A stretch of 64,000 bases of DNA, from assembly GCA_025462885.1 (NCBI GenBank), contig JAOAPN010000014.1, positions 186,001-250,000 of the forward strand, given 5' to 3'. This document shows, in pieces, positions 50,658-59,425 of this stretch (positions are counted from its first letter, which is position 1; the number at the start of each line of letters is the position of its first letter). Both the position numbers and the translations under genes were made by a program. This stretch comes from Acidobacteriaceae bacterium. Its GTDB lineage: Bacteria; Acidobacteriota; Terriglobia; Terriglobales; Acidobacteriaceae. The notes under the pieces were generated by a model that saw only the letters and a program-made list of their open reading frames with translations, was not told the origin of the DNA and made no database searches.

Positions 50658-51545
50658 ATGAAGAGTCTGGTGAAGAAGTTTGAGTTTGCACATGTGGCTG
50701 AGGGAATTGCGCGGCAGGCGGGGTCCTTGCTGCGTGGGTTTTATGAGAAGGGTGTAACCGCCGAGTACAAGGGCGATGTGGATATCGTGACCGAGGCGGA
50801 CCGGGCCAGCGAGGCCCTGATCAAGCAAAAACTGGAGGTAGCGTTTCCAGGCCATGGGATCTATGGAGAAGAAGGGACGCGTGAGGGCCTGGAGAGCGAG
50901 TACCGCTGGTATGTCGACCCGGTGGATGGCACGACGAACTTTGCCCATGGCTTTCCGGCGTTCTGCGTGATCCTTGGGCTCGAAAAGCGGCCGGCCGGTT
51001 TGGCTGCGGATGCGGACGGCGAGGTTGTCGCCGGCGTGATCTACGATCCGTTGCGCGATGAGATGTTCTCGGCGGAGAAGGGTAAAGGCGCGTGGCTGAA
51101 CGGGAAGCCGATCAAGGTGTCGAAGACGGCGAAGCTGCAGGAGTCTTTGACGGCGACCGGTTTCCCCAGCCAGAAGCGCCATGAGAATCCGAATGTGCAC
51201 TTCTATCAGCAGATAACGCTGCGGTCGCACGGGGTTCGGCGGGTAGGAAGCGCCGGTCTGGACCTGGCGTATGTGGCCTGTGGGCGGCTGGATGGGTTCT
51301 GGGAGTTCAATCTGAATCCGTGGGATACGTCAGCGGGTTCGCTGCTGGTTGCGGAAGCCGGTGGGACTGTGACACATTTCGACGGCAGCAAGTTTACGCT
51401 GGACAGCCGCGAGGTTCTGGCTACAAACGGGCTGATTCTGCCGGAGATGCAGCATCTCTTTACGGAGATGTTTGCGGGGCGGGAGCTGGAGACGATTCCA
51501 ACGCCGGCGGAGTTTGCACGGCGTCGCGCCGAGGCTGCGAAGTAG
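50658..51545 (+). CDS. Inositol monophosphatase-family protein
   Basis: 295 residues; Mg-dependent, lithium-sensitive phosphatase fold (SuhB/IMPase/CysQ). Metal-site motifs: GDVDIVTEAD, GEEG, WYVDPVDGTTNFAHG and the C-terminal WDTSAGSLLVAEAGG. Substrates in the family include inositol-1-phosphate, fructose-1,6-bisphosphate and PAP; WYVDPVDGTTNF favours the inositol monophosphatase branch. Cytoplasmic. The 234 bases to the ferredoxin gene contain only an unconvincing 37-codon frame (51547-51660, TTG start). Confidence 0.9.
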   Translation: MKSLVKKFEFAHVAEGIARQAGSLLRGFYEKGVTAEYKGDVDIVTEADRASEALIKQKLEVAFPGHGIYGEEGTREGLESEYRWYVDPVDGTTNFAHGFPAFCVILGLEKRPAGLAADADGEVVAGVIYDPLRDEMFSAEKGKGAWLNGKPIKVSKTAKLQESLTATGFPSQKRHENPNVHFYQQITLRSHGVRRVGSAGLDLAYVACGRLDGFWEFNLNPWDTSAGSLLVAEAGGTVTHFDGSKFTLDSREVLATNGLILPEMQHLFTEMFAGRELETIPTPAEFARRRAEAAK

Positions 51546-51779
51546 TTTGCGGAAGCGAAGCGCGGAGCAGATCGAGTCTTCGCCGGACGCGATTTTCCCT
51601 CCGGATCTTGCCCGGCGGGTGCGGGATTTGCAGCGCGCAGAAAGAGGGAATCCGGCCTGAAATGGTCGTACTTGCGCGGAGTTTTGATTTGCGGTTGGGA
51701 GGAGATGTGCTGTTAGAATCGAGTGCAAAGCTCAACTGCAAAACTGATTTTCAGATGAGGGCAAAAGGGAGATTTAGAG

Positions 51780-52040
51780 ATGGCATATGTGATTGCGGAA
51801 CCGTGTATCGGGACAAAGGATTCGGCTTGCGTGGACGCCTGCCCGGTGGATTGTATTCACCCGAAGAAGGACGAGACAGGCTACGGCGAGAGCGAACAGT
51901 TGTTCATTGATCCGGTTGAGTGCATCGACTGTGGCGCATGCGTTCCGGTGTGCCCGGTATCGGCCATCTACGCCGGCGACGACCTGCCGGAGAAGTGGGC
52001 TGCGTTCCAGGAGAAGAATGCCACTCATTTTGGGCGGTAG
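51780..52040 (+). CDS. Ferredoxin with two iron-sulfur clusters (7Fe type)
   Basis: 86 residues, a small soluble electron carrier. The first cluster motif is C-x7-C-x3-C-x3-C (Cys9, Cys17, Cys21, Cys25 with ACVDACPVDC), the second is CIDCGACVPVCP, giving the FdxA/7Fe arrangement ([3Fe-4S] plus [4Fe-4S]). The acidic C-terminal extension (DLPEKWAAFQEKNA) is typical of actinobacterial and acidobacterial FdxA. AGGGAGAT lies upstream of the ATG. Redox partner unknown; it is not in an obvious enzyme operon. Confidence 0.92.
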   Translation: MAYVIAEPCIGTKDSACVDACPVDCIHPKKDETGYGESEQLFIDPVECIDCGACVPVCPVSAIYAGDDLPEKWAAFQEKNATHFGR

Positions 52041-52116
52041 TTTTTGATCTTTGGTTTCAGGGACGCGCGGCCTTTGGGTCGCGCGTTTTACTTTTGTGGC
52101 GGGGTGGGTTGGCGGA

Positions 52117-52851
52117 ATGATTCAGCGGGTGGGGGAGGCGATTGTTTTGCGGACGTGGCCCTTCCATGAGGCGGACCTGCTGGTGAGCCTGTTCACCCGG
52201 GACCAGGGCCGGGTGAAGGGGGTGGCGCGTCATGCGATGCGGAGCCGTCGGCGGTTTGGCGGGGCGCTGGAGCCGATGACGCATGTTCGGGCGACCTACT
52301 CGGAGCGACCGAAGCAGGAGCTGGTACGGCTGGACTCCTTTGAGATTGTGTCGAGTCCGCTGACGCGCGCCATCGACTATGAGCGGACGGCGGCGCTGGA
52401 GTTGGTCGCGGAGGTGCTGGAGGAGCTGCCGGAGGGCGCGGTGGACGATGCCGTCTTTCGCCTGGCGGTAGCGGTGCTGGACGAGATGCAGGTGGGCCGG
52501 GTGTGGATGCCGGTGATGTACTTCTGCCTGTGGATGAACCGGCTGATGGGGTGGATGCCGGAGCTGGGACACTGCGTGGTGTGCGGCCTGGATCTGCGCG
52601 GGGGCGCGGTCTGGTACTCGGGCACGAGCGATGGGGTGACGTGCTCCGATGATCGGAAGAACGGCGCCGTCGCGTTATCGGCGGAGGCTGTCGCCGAGGC
52701 GGGACGGATGTTCCGCGGGACGGTAAAGGGCCTCGCGGCAGAGGAGTGGCCGAAGGGCAGGGCGGCGGAGTTGCGGCGGTTTGCGGTGGAGCTGCTGGAG
52801 CGCGGGCTGGAGCGGCGGCTGATGAGCGCTCGGGCTTTGGGGCGGACGTAG
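52117..52851 (+). CDS. recO: DNA repair protein RecO
   Basis: Mediator that helps RecR load RecA at gaps. 244 residues from ATG 52117 (MIQRVGEAIVLRT, the standard RecO start); an earlier ATG at 52051 adds 22 residues. OB-fold with LRTWPFHEADLLVSLFTRDQGRVKGVAR (given in part), helical middle, and a zinc-binding remnant with HCVVCG and TCSDD. C-terminal basic helix ends RLMSARALGRT. Followed by glyQ in the same direction. Confidence 0.92.
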   Translation: MIQRVGEAIVLRTWPFHEADLLVSLFTRDQGRVKGVARHAMRSRRRFGGALEPMTHVRATYSERPKQELVRLDSFEIVSSPLTRAIDYERTAALELVAEVLEELPEGAVDDAVFRLAVAVLDEMQVGRVWMPVMYFCLWMNRLMGWMPELGHCVVCGLDLRGGAVWYSGTSDGVTCSDDRKNGAVALSAEAVAEAGRMFRGTVKGLAAEEWPKGRAAELRRFAVELLERGLERRLMSARALGRT

Positions 52852-52917
52852 CGCGAGACGCGGATCAAGTTGCGGCTTGCACGGGCTGCCGAAGATAGTA
52901 GCGTTTAGAATCTTCTG

Positions 52918-53877
52918 ATGGTCGCGATTGCGGAAAAGAAGAAGGTTTTGATGTTTCAGGAGATGTTGTTTATTTTGCAGCGGTTCTGGGCGGACCGCGG
53001 GTGTGTGTTGCAGCAGTCGTATGACGTTGAGGTAGGGGCGGGGACGATGTCTCCGGATACGTTTCTGCGGGTGTTGGGGCCGAAGCCGGTTCGCATCGCG
53101 TATGCACAACCTTCTCGGAGACCAGCCGACGGGCGTTATGGTGAGAATCCGAACCGCCTGTTTCGGCATACGCAGTTGCAGGTGATTCTGAAGCCGCCAC
53201 CGGAGCGGGTGCAGGAGTGGTATCTCGAATCGCTGGAAGCGATCGGGATCGATCTGAAGGAACACGACATCAAGTTTGAAGAGGACAACTGGGAGTGGCC
53301 GGTGGGCGGCGCCTGGGGCGTCGGCTGGCAGGTGATGCTGGACGGGTTGGAGATCACGCAGTTTACGTACTTCCAGCAATGCGGCGGGATGGACCTCGAC
53401 CCGATCTCCGGCGAGATTACGTATGGGCTGGAGCGCATCGCCGGATTCCTGCAGGATGTCGATTCGATCTACGACATCGTGTGGGCCGTCGAGCCGGATA
53501 CAGGCCGCAAGGTGACGTATGGCGAGATGCGGCTGGCGGAGGAGGAGCAGTTCTCGGCGTACAGCTTCGACTATGCGGATGTGGGGAAGCTTTGGGAGCA
53601 CCTGAACTCATATGAGGCAGAGTGTCTGGGGCTGCTCGCGCAGGCGAAGGGCTTCGATGAGATGGATACTCTGAAGTTGAAGCGGTTCCCTGTGCTTGGA
53701 GCGTATGAGCTGGCGTTGAAGTGCTCGCACATGTTCAACCTGCTGGATGCTCGCGGAGCGATCTCGGTGACGGAGCGGGTCGGTGTGATGGCCAGGATTC
53801 GGACCCTGGTGGTTGGAGTGGCGAAGGCGTATGCGGCGCAGGGGCAGATGTTGCAGGGACTGGCCGTCCAGGCGTAG
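52918..53877 (+). CDS. glyQ: Glycyl-tRNA synthetase alpha subunit
   Basis: Catalytic subunit of the heterotetrameric bacterial glycyl-tRNA synthetase. 319 residues. Class II core: [55 protein letters not shown] and [13 protein letters not shown], nearly invariant in the family. ATG 52918. glyS follows after about 70 bases. Confidence 0.97.
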   Translation: MVAIAEKKKVLMFQEMLFILQRFWADRGCVLQQSYDVEVGAGTMSPDTFLRVLGPKPVRIAYAQPSRRPADGRYGENPNRLFRHTQLQVILKPPPERVQEWYLESLEAIGIDLKEHDIKFEEDNWEWPVGGAWGVGWQVMLDGLEITQFTYFQQCGGMDLDPISGEITYGLERIAGFLQDVDSIYDIVWAVEPDTGRKVTYGEMRLAEEEQFSAYSFDYADVGKLWEHLNSYEAECLGLLAQAKGFDEMDTLKLKRFPVLGAYELALKCSHMFNLLDARGAISVTERVGVMARIRTLVVGVAKAYAAQGQMLQGLAVQA

Positions 53878-53950
53878 GCGCTGGCGCGAAGGCCAAGTCG
53901 AAAGATGAAGATTTATTCCGCTACGGCGGGGATTGAGTTGAGTGAGAACG

Positions 53951-56095
53951 ATGGCTGAGTTTTTGTTTGAGATTGGGTTGGAAGAGATTCCGGCGCGAAT
54001 GATCGCGGGGGCGCAGGCGGAGTTGCAGCGGCGTGTTGTAAGTATGCTCCGTTTACAGAATCTGCTGAGTTCACAAGATGAGAAGCTGACGGTCTCTTTT
54101 TCGACGCCGCGACGGCTTGCAGTGTTGGTTCCCAACGTCTTTGACAAGCAAAGCGATAGCTTCACGAAAGTGCAAGGTCCAGCAGTCAAGATCGCGTTCA
54201 AAGATGGTCAGCCGACGCCAGCAGCTGAGGCGTTTGCACGTAAGAACGGTGTTAGTGTAGCTGAGCTAAAGGTTGAGAGCACCCCGAAGGGTGAATACCT
54301 GGTTGCTGAAACAGAACAGAAGGGACGTGGGGCTGCGGAGGTGATTGCGGCGGAGCTTCCGAAGGAGCTGGCCGGAATCTACTGGGCGAAGAATATGTAC
54401 TGGCGGGCCGGGAAGCCGGAGCGGTTTGTGCGGCCGGTGCGTTGGATGGTGGCTCTGCTGGGCGACGCAGTGGTGCCGCTGGCGTTCGCGGGAAAGACGG
54501 CTGCGAATGTGACGTATGGGCATCGAGTTCTGTTTGGGGATGCGGAGATTCCTGTGACCGCTCCGGGCGCTTATGAGAAGGCACTGGCGGATGCCTTTGT
54601 CGTGGTCGACGTAGAGGCGCGGCGGCATCGGATTCGCAAGGCTTTGGATCGGGTCTGCCGGGCTGGCGATACGGCTGGCATCGGGCTGCGCTGGCGTGAA
54701 GATCACGGGCTGGTCGATAAGCTGACGCATCTGACCGAGTGGGCTTCCGGGCTTGATGCATCGGCTAAGAGCTCGGTGGTGATAGGTGAGTTTGAGGCAG
54801 CGTACCTGGAGCTTCCAGAGGAGGTTCTGGTGACGGTGATGCGCGATCACCAGAGCTATTTTGCTGTCGAGGATAAGGCCGGGAAGCTGGCACCGTATTT
54901 TCTGGCGGTGCTGAATATGGAGGCCGATGAAGCCGGGCTGGGCGTGATCCGGCATGGCAATGCGCGGGTGCTGCGTGCACGCTTCAACGATGCGCGGTTT
55001 TTCTGGGAGTTCGATCAGCGGGTGCCACTGGTGGAGCGGGTGAAGCTGCTGGAGAGTGTGACCTTCCAGAAGGATCTCGGAAGTTATGCGAAGAAGGCGG
55101 AGCGGGTGCGCAGAGTAGCGGTTGCTCTTGCAAAGTTGGTGAGTTCGCGTGGCGGCGCGGTCGATGGGACTGCTCTCGATGAAGCGGTGCTGCTGGCGAA
55201 GGCTGACCTTACCAGCGAGTTGGTGAAGGAATTCACGGAACTGCAGGGTGTGGTCGGCGGCTTGTATGCGCGGGCGCAGGGCTTTGGTGCGGCTACTGCG
55301 GCGGCGATCTACGATCAGTATCTGCCGGAGTCGATGGAAGACTCGGTGCCGCGGACGGTCGAGGGGGCGCTGCTGGCGATCTCGGATAAGGCGGATACGA
55401 TTGCGGGGATGTTTGGGCTGGGGCTGGAGCCGACGGGGTCGAAGGATCCCTTTGCACTGCGTCGTGCGGCCAATGGCATCGTAAAGATTCTCGCAGAGAG
55501 CGCGGTGGCGTTGCCGCTGTCGCTCGGCGATGTCGTCGATGCTGCGACGAAGGATGAGGCTGTTCGTGTGCGGGTAGAGGTCTTCTTTGCAGAGCGGCTG
55601 GAGTTCTATCTGCGCGAAGCCAAGGGGCAGGCGTACGACGTCGTGAAGGCGGTGCTTGCGGTGGGTGCGAATGACGTGCGGGATGCTGTGGCGCGAGCCG
55701 AAGCAGTCACGGCGGTTCGTGGCGGCGAGGACTTTGCCGCGGTTTCAGCGGCGTTCAAGCGGATGAAGAATATTCAGGCGCAGGCTGGCGAGAAGGGCTT
55801 CGCATCCAGCGGATCGGTCGATGCTGCGTTGCTGACGGAGCCGACGGAAAAGGCGCTGGCCGAGCGGTCGGCTGAGTTGGCGGGTTCCGTGAAGGCTCTG
55901 CGCGCGGAGAAAAAGTATGTCGCTGCGTTGGAGGCGATTGCGACGCTGCGGCCGCAGGTAGATGCGTTCTTCGATGCTGTGATGGTCATGGCTTCGGATG
56001 CAGAGGTTCGCGGGAACCGGCTCGCGCTGCTTGAGCGCGTGCTGGGAGATTTCTCAGGCATTGCGGACTTTGCGGAGATCGTTACGGCAGGCTAG
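53951..56095 (+). CDS. glyS: Glycyl-tRNA synthetase beta subunit
   Basis: tRNA-binding subunit. About 714 residues from ATG 53951 (MAEFLFEIGLEEIPARM, the conserved start; GTG 53942 is also possible). Typical segments: STPRRLAVLV, RFVRPVRWMVALLGD, GHRVLFG, EVLVTVMRDHQSYF, LSDKADTIAGMFG-like region reading ISDKADTIAGMFGLG, and PTGSKDPFALRRAANGIVKIL (given in part). C-terminal anticodon-binding-like helices. Complete and in operon with glyQ. Confidence 0.97.
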   Translation: MAEFLFEIGLEEIPARMIAGAQAELQRRVVSMLRLQNLLSSQDEKLTVSFSTPRRLAVLVPNVFDKQSDSFTKVQGPAVKIAFKDGQPTPAAEAFARKNGVSVAELKVESTPKGEYLVAETEQKGRGAAEVIAAELPKELAGIYWAKNMYWRAGKPERFVRPVRWMVALLGDAVVPLAFAGKTAANVTYGHRVLFGDAEIPVTAPGAYEKALADAFVVVDVEARRHRIRKALDRVCRAGDTAGIGLRWREDHGLVDKLTHLTEWASGLDASAKSSVVIGEFEAAYLELPEEVLVTVMRDHQSYFAVEDKAGKLAPYFLAVLNMEADEAGLGVIRHGNARVLRARFNDARFFWEFDQRVPLVERVKLLESVTFQKDLGSYAKKAERVRRVAVALAKLVSSRGGAVDGTALDEAVLLAKADLTSELVKEFTELQGVVGGLYARAQGFGAATAAAIYDQYLPESMEDSVPRTVEGALLAISDKADTIAGMFGLGLEPTGSKDPFALRRAANGIVKILAESAVALPLSLGDVVDAATKDEAVRVRVEVFFAERLEFYLREAKGQAYDVVKAVLAVGANDVRDAVARAEAVTAVRGGEDFAAVSAAFKRMKNIQAQAGEKGFASSGSVDAALLTEPTEKALAERSAELAGSVKALRAEKKYVAALEAIATLRPQVDAFFDAVMVMASDAEVRGNRLALLERVLGDFSGIADFAEIVTAG

Positions 56096-56170
56096 ATCAA
56101 ATTTTCACAGGGCAGGCGCGTCGCTGCGGTTAGAGTGGAGAGACCCAAGACTGAACTAAGGAGTACGACC

Positions 56171-57115
56171 ATGCCTTTGCCTACTGACGAGAAGTTGCTT
56201 GCTTTGAGCGAAGATTTGATTGCACAGTTGCAGGCGATCTTTGGAGCGTATCCGGGGCTTCGGCCGGCGCATGCGAAGGGCACAATGCTGACCGGGACGT
56301 TTACTCCGGCCGCGGGTGCTGCGAGCGTGACTCGTGCTCCGCATGTGACGCGGGAGTCGACGCCGGTGACGGTGCGGTTCTCGAATTCCACCGGATTGCC
56401 GCTGGTTCCGGACAACGATCCCAACGCGAATCCGCGGGGTATGGCGGTGCGATTCAACCTGGCGGAACGCAGTCATACGGATATCGTGAGCCATTCGACG
56501 GATGGATTTCCGACGCATACCGGGGAGGAGTTTTTAGCCTTTCTGAAGGCGCTGGCATCGAGCGATCTCTCCAACATTCCTGCATCGCCTTTGGGCGCAT
56601 TTCTTGGGTCACATCCGGCTGCGCTGGCGTTTGTGCAAACACCCAAGCCGGCGCCTTCCAGCTTCGGGCGTGAGTCTTACTTTGGCGTCACGGCGATGGA
56701 GTTTACGAATGCGGAGGGTGTGACGCGTTTTGGACGCTACAGGATTATTCCGGAGGCAGGAAACGACCACCTCGACGACGCGGCAACCGCAGCCAAGGGT
56801 GTGGAGTATCTGTTTGAAGAGATCGTCGAGCGAGTAAAGACCGGACCCGTTGCATTCAAGCTGATGGTGCAGTTAGCGGGTGAGGGCGACGTGGTGGACG
56901 ATGCGACGATCCATTGGCCGGAGAGCCGCGAGGTTGCGGAGTTGGGCCGGATCGAACTTACGGCGATGGTGCCGGATGAAGCAGAGGCGCAGCGACACAT
57001 TATCTTCGACCCGATTCCGCGGGTGGATGGAATTGAGCCTTCGGATGATCCGTTGCTGGAGTTGCGAGCGGCGATTTATTTGATCAGCGGGCGGCGTCGG
57101 CGCGAGGCGAAGTAG
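56171..57115 (+). CDS. Catalase-family peroxidase (SrpA-like)
   Basis: 314 residues from ATG 56171 with AAGGAG upstream. Short, catalase-fold haem protein: distal His34 in HAKGTMLTGTF, VRFSNSTG with the distal asparagine, NPRGMAVRF, and a putative proximal tyrosine near 303 in ELRAAIYLISGRRRR. These minimal catalase-related proteins usually show peroxidase rather than catalase activity. No signal peptide, unlike many SrpA-type relatives. The next gene starts immediately after the stop. Confidence 0.88.
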   Translation: MPLPTDEKLLALSEDLIAQLQAIFGAYPGLRPAHAKGTMLTGTFTPAAGAASVTRAPHVTRESTPVTVRFSNSTGLPLVPDNDPNANPRGMAVRFNLAERSHTDIVSHSTDGFPTHTGEEFLAFLKALASSDLSNIPASPLGAFLGSHPAALAFVQTPKPAPSSFGRESYFGVTAMEFTNAEGVTRFGRYRIIPEAGNDHLDDAATAAKGVEYLFEEIVERVKTGPVAFKLMVQLAGEGDVVDDATIHWPESREVAELGRIELTAMVPDEAEAQRHIIFDPIPRVDGIEPSDDPLLELRAAIYLISGRRRREAK

Positions 57116-57610
57116 TTGCTGCGACTGGAAGAGGTCACGATGATTGAAGCGCCGGTGGAACGGTGCTTCGATCTGGCTCGAAGTGTGGAAGTCCACGCCT
57201 TGGGTAATGTCCACTGGGGCGAAGAGGCGGTGTCTGAGGGCGGGGTGACCTCAGGTTTGCTGGAGATGGACGAGCGGGTGACGTGGCGGGCTCGGCATCT
57301 TGGGGTTCGGCAGAGGCTGACGAGCGAGATAACGGCGCTGGATCGGCCACGATACTTTCAGGACACGATGAGGCGCGGCGCTTTTCGCTCCATGCAGCAT
57401 GACCACTTCTTCAGCGCTGTTGAAGATGGGAGCGGGGCGGAAAGAACGGAGATGCGGGACGTCTTTTGTTTTGCGGCTCCGCTTGGGGCACTCGGGTTGG
57501 TGGCTGAGACGCTGGTGCTGAAACGTTATATGACGAAGCTGCTACGGGAACGGAATGCTGTGGTGAAGCGGGTCGCTGAGTCTGAGGACTGGCGTCTGTA
57601 TCTGCTTTAG
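57116..57610 (+). CDS. SRPBCC-family protein
   Basis: 164 residues of the START/SRPBCC (polyketide-cyclase-like) fold: EEVTMIEAPVERCFDLARSVEVH, HLGVRQRLTSEI, FQDTMRRGAFRSMQHDHFF (given in part), and MRDVFCFAAPLGALG. TTG 57116 follows the previous stop directly; ATG 57140 is an alternative start. In many bacteria this exact type of SRPBCC domain is fused to, or next to, a TIGR01777 epimerase, which is also the next gene here. Ligand unknown. Confidence 0.82.
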   Translation: MLRLEEVTMIEAPVERCFDLARSVEVHALGNVHWGEEAVSEGGVTSGLLEMDERVTWRARHLGVRQRLTSEITALDRPRYFQDTMRRGAFRSMQHDHFFSAVEDGSGAERTEMRDVFCFAAPLGALGLVAETLVLKRYMTKLLRERNAVVKRVAESEDWRLYLL

Positions 57611-57624
57611 CGGAGACTAGCTTC

Positions 57625-58592
57625 ATGAAGATCGTGATTCCCGGTGGTAGTGGGCAGGTAGGACAGGTGCTGGCGCGACACTTTCACGGACAGGGACATA
57701 CCGTTACGGTGTTGAGCCGACGGGCTTCGCAAGCACCCTGGAGGGTTGCAATCTGGGATGGGCGTTCGCGTGGAGATTGGGTGCGGGAGTTGGATGGATG
57801 CGATGTATGTATCAACCTGACGGGGCGGAGCGTGAACTGCCGTTATACGCCGGAAAATCGACGGGAGATTTACGACTCGCGGGTCATCTCGACACGTCTG
57901 CTGGGTGATGTGATCGCAGGATGGAACGGCCTCCCGCCGTTTGGATCAATTCCAGCACGGCTACGATCTATCGCCATGCGCTTGATCGGACAATGGATGA
58001 GGCGATGGGAGAGTTGGGTGGAGGCGAGGTCGGGGCTCCCGATACATGGCGGTTTTCGATTGAAGTGGCGAAGGGCTGGGAAGAAGCCTTCTTCGGAACG
58101 GCGACACCGCGGACACGGAAGATCGCGTTGCGGAGTGCGATGACGTTTAGTCCGGATAAAGATGGAGTCTTCGACGTGTTTCTCGGGCTGGTGCGGTGTG
58201 GCTTGGGTGGGACGCAGGGGAAGGGGACACAGTATGTCTCTTGGATCCACGAGGTGGATTTCATTCGGGCTGTGGAATGGCTGATCGCGAAGGAGGGGCT
58301 CGAGGGAGCAGTGAACCTGGCAGCTCCGAACCCTCGACCGAACCGGGAGTTTATGCGGGTGCTGCGGGAGACTTGGGGGATAGGGTTTGGGCTGCCCGCT
58401 GCAGAGTGGATGATCGAGATCGGCACTTGGGCGATGCGAACAGAATCGGAGTTGGTGCTGAAGAGCCGGAGAGTGATTCCGGGAAGATTGCGGGAGAGTG
58501 GCTTCGAGTTTGTTTATAAAGACTGGGAAGCCGCCGCGCAGGAATTGGTAGCGCGGTGGCGAAGCATAAAACTGAAAAAACCAGCTAATTAA
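57625..58592 (+). pseudogene. TIGR01777-family (YfcH-like) NAD-dependent epimerase, frameshifted
   Basis: Two overlapping frames together make one complete protein of about 320 residues. The first (from ATG 57625) gives the Rossmann start MKIVIPGGSGQVGQVLARHF through NLTGRSVNCRY and RLLGDVIAG, then turns to nonsense. The second, offset by one base, resumes at 57921 with ERPPAVWINSSTATIY, followed by DEVDF-type EVDFIRAVEWLI, NLAAPNPRPNREFM and LKSRRVIPGRL, all as in the family. The break lies at 57919-57921, consistent with loss of a single base. Either a recent inactivation or a sequencing error; both parts are otherwise well preserved. Confidence 0.82.
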
Positions 58593-59346
58593 GGCGTTGC
58601 AGCCGGGCGATCAGCTTTTCTGCCAGCGGCTCGCCGGACTCTGTCCACAGCAGGCGGCTGGAGATGCCGCAGCTTTTTTCTACCGAGAGGGTGAAGGCGA
58701 GGAGCATCTCGATGTTCTGCTGGATGCGCTTTTGAGCGAGGGCCTTCAGGTCTTCGTCTTCGAGGAGCTCTTCGTCGTCGAGGGTCTCTTCCATCACCCA
58801 GGGGGTATCGAGGCCGAATTCGACGCGGATGTGTCCGTTCTGTTCGAAGCCGGCGTCGTCGAACTGGGGGCCGAAGCCGAGGAAGCGGACGGTGCTGGGC
58901 CGGAGCTTCCAGAGCGGATCGAGTTGGGCTCCTGATTCGTCTGAATCGTTTGCTTCGAGCTCTGCGTCCAACTCTTCGTCGGAGGCGATGCGCCGGGAGG
59001 CCATGGATTCGAGTTCGGGCGACCAGAGGTTCCAGCGCATCTCGAACTCTACGGCCATGTCGTCGTGGAGGTGTTCGGTGGCTTCGGCGACGGCGTTTTC
59101 GATGATGGAGTCGGAGTTGTCTTCGGAGCGGGAGTCGTTGACGAAGAGGCGCTGGTAGGTTGGCGACTCGGTGAAATTGATGGGGTAGACGGTAGCGGCG
59201 GTGACACGCTTGGCGGCTGCATTCTCTGGATTCTCAGGGCTGCCGCTGATGAGCGCGAACTGGCGCAGCACGGAGATGAGTGCGGCAGGGAGCGCTTCGA
59301 AGCGGAAATTCGGGAACCAGAGGCTAAGGTAGAGCTGATCGGCCAT
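58585..59346 (-). CDS. Conserved-looking hypothetical protein, 253 residues
   Basis: Not recognised. 253 residues, acidic, cytoplasmic by appearance (no signal peptide or membrane segment). Starts MADQLYLSLWFPNFRFEALP and carries an acidic middle (about 120-145), then WKLRPSTVRFLGFGPQFDD, VEFGLDTPW and a helical C-terminus with CGISSRLLWTESGEPLAEKL. The well-formed composition and codon pattern argue for a real gene. Its stop overlaps the end of the convergent epimerase gene by eight bases. No function proposed. Confidence 0.75.
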   Translation of the reverse strand: MADQLYLSLWFPNFRFEALPAALISVLRQFALISGSPENPENAAAKRVTAATVYPINFTESPTYQRLFVNDSRSEDNSDSIIENAVAEATEHLHDDMAVEFEMRWNLWSPELESMASRRIASDEELDAELEANDSDESGAQLDPLWKLRPSTVRFLGFGPQFDDAGFEQNGHIRVEFGLDTPWVMEETLDDEELLEDEDLKALAQKRIQQNIEMLLAFTLSVEKSCGISSRLLWTESGEPLAEKLIARLQRLN

Positions 59347-59425
59347 TCCTCTAGGGTACTAGGTACTGGGTGCGAGGTACAGGCTGCGTGCGGGCCGTTG
59401 GTGAGATGATGGAAGTGGCGAACGA

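Noticed and set aside
51547..51660. 37-codon frame with TTG start after the inositol monophosphatase gene
   Set aside because: Ends in a plausible helix but has no good ribosome site and no family; not enough evidence.
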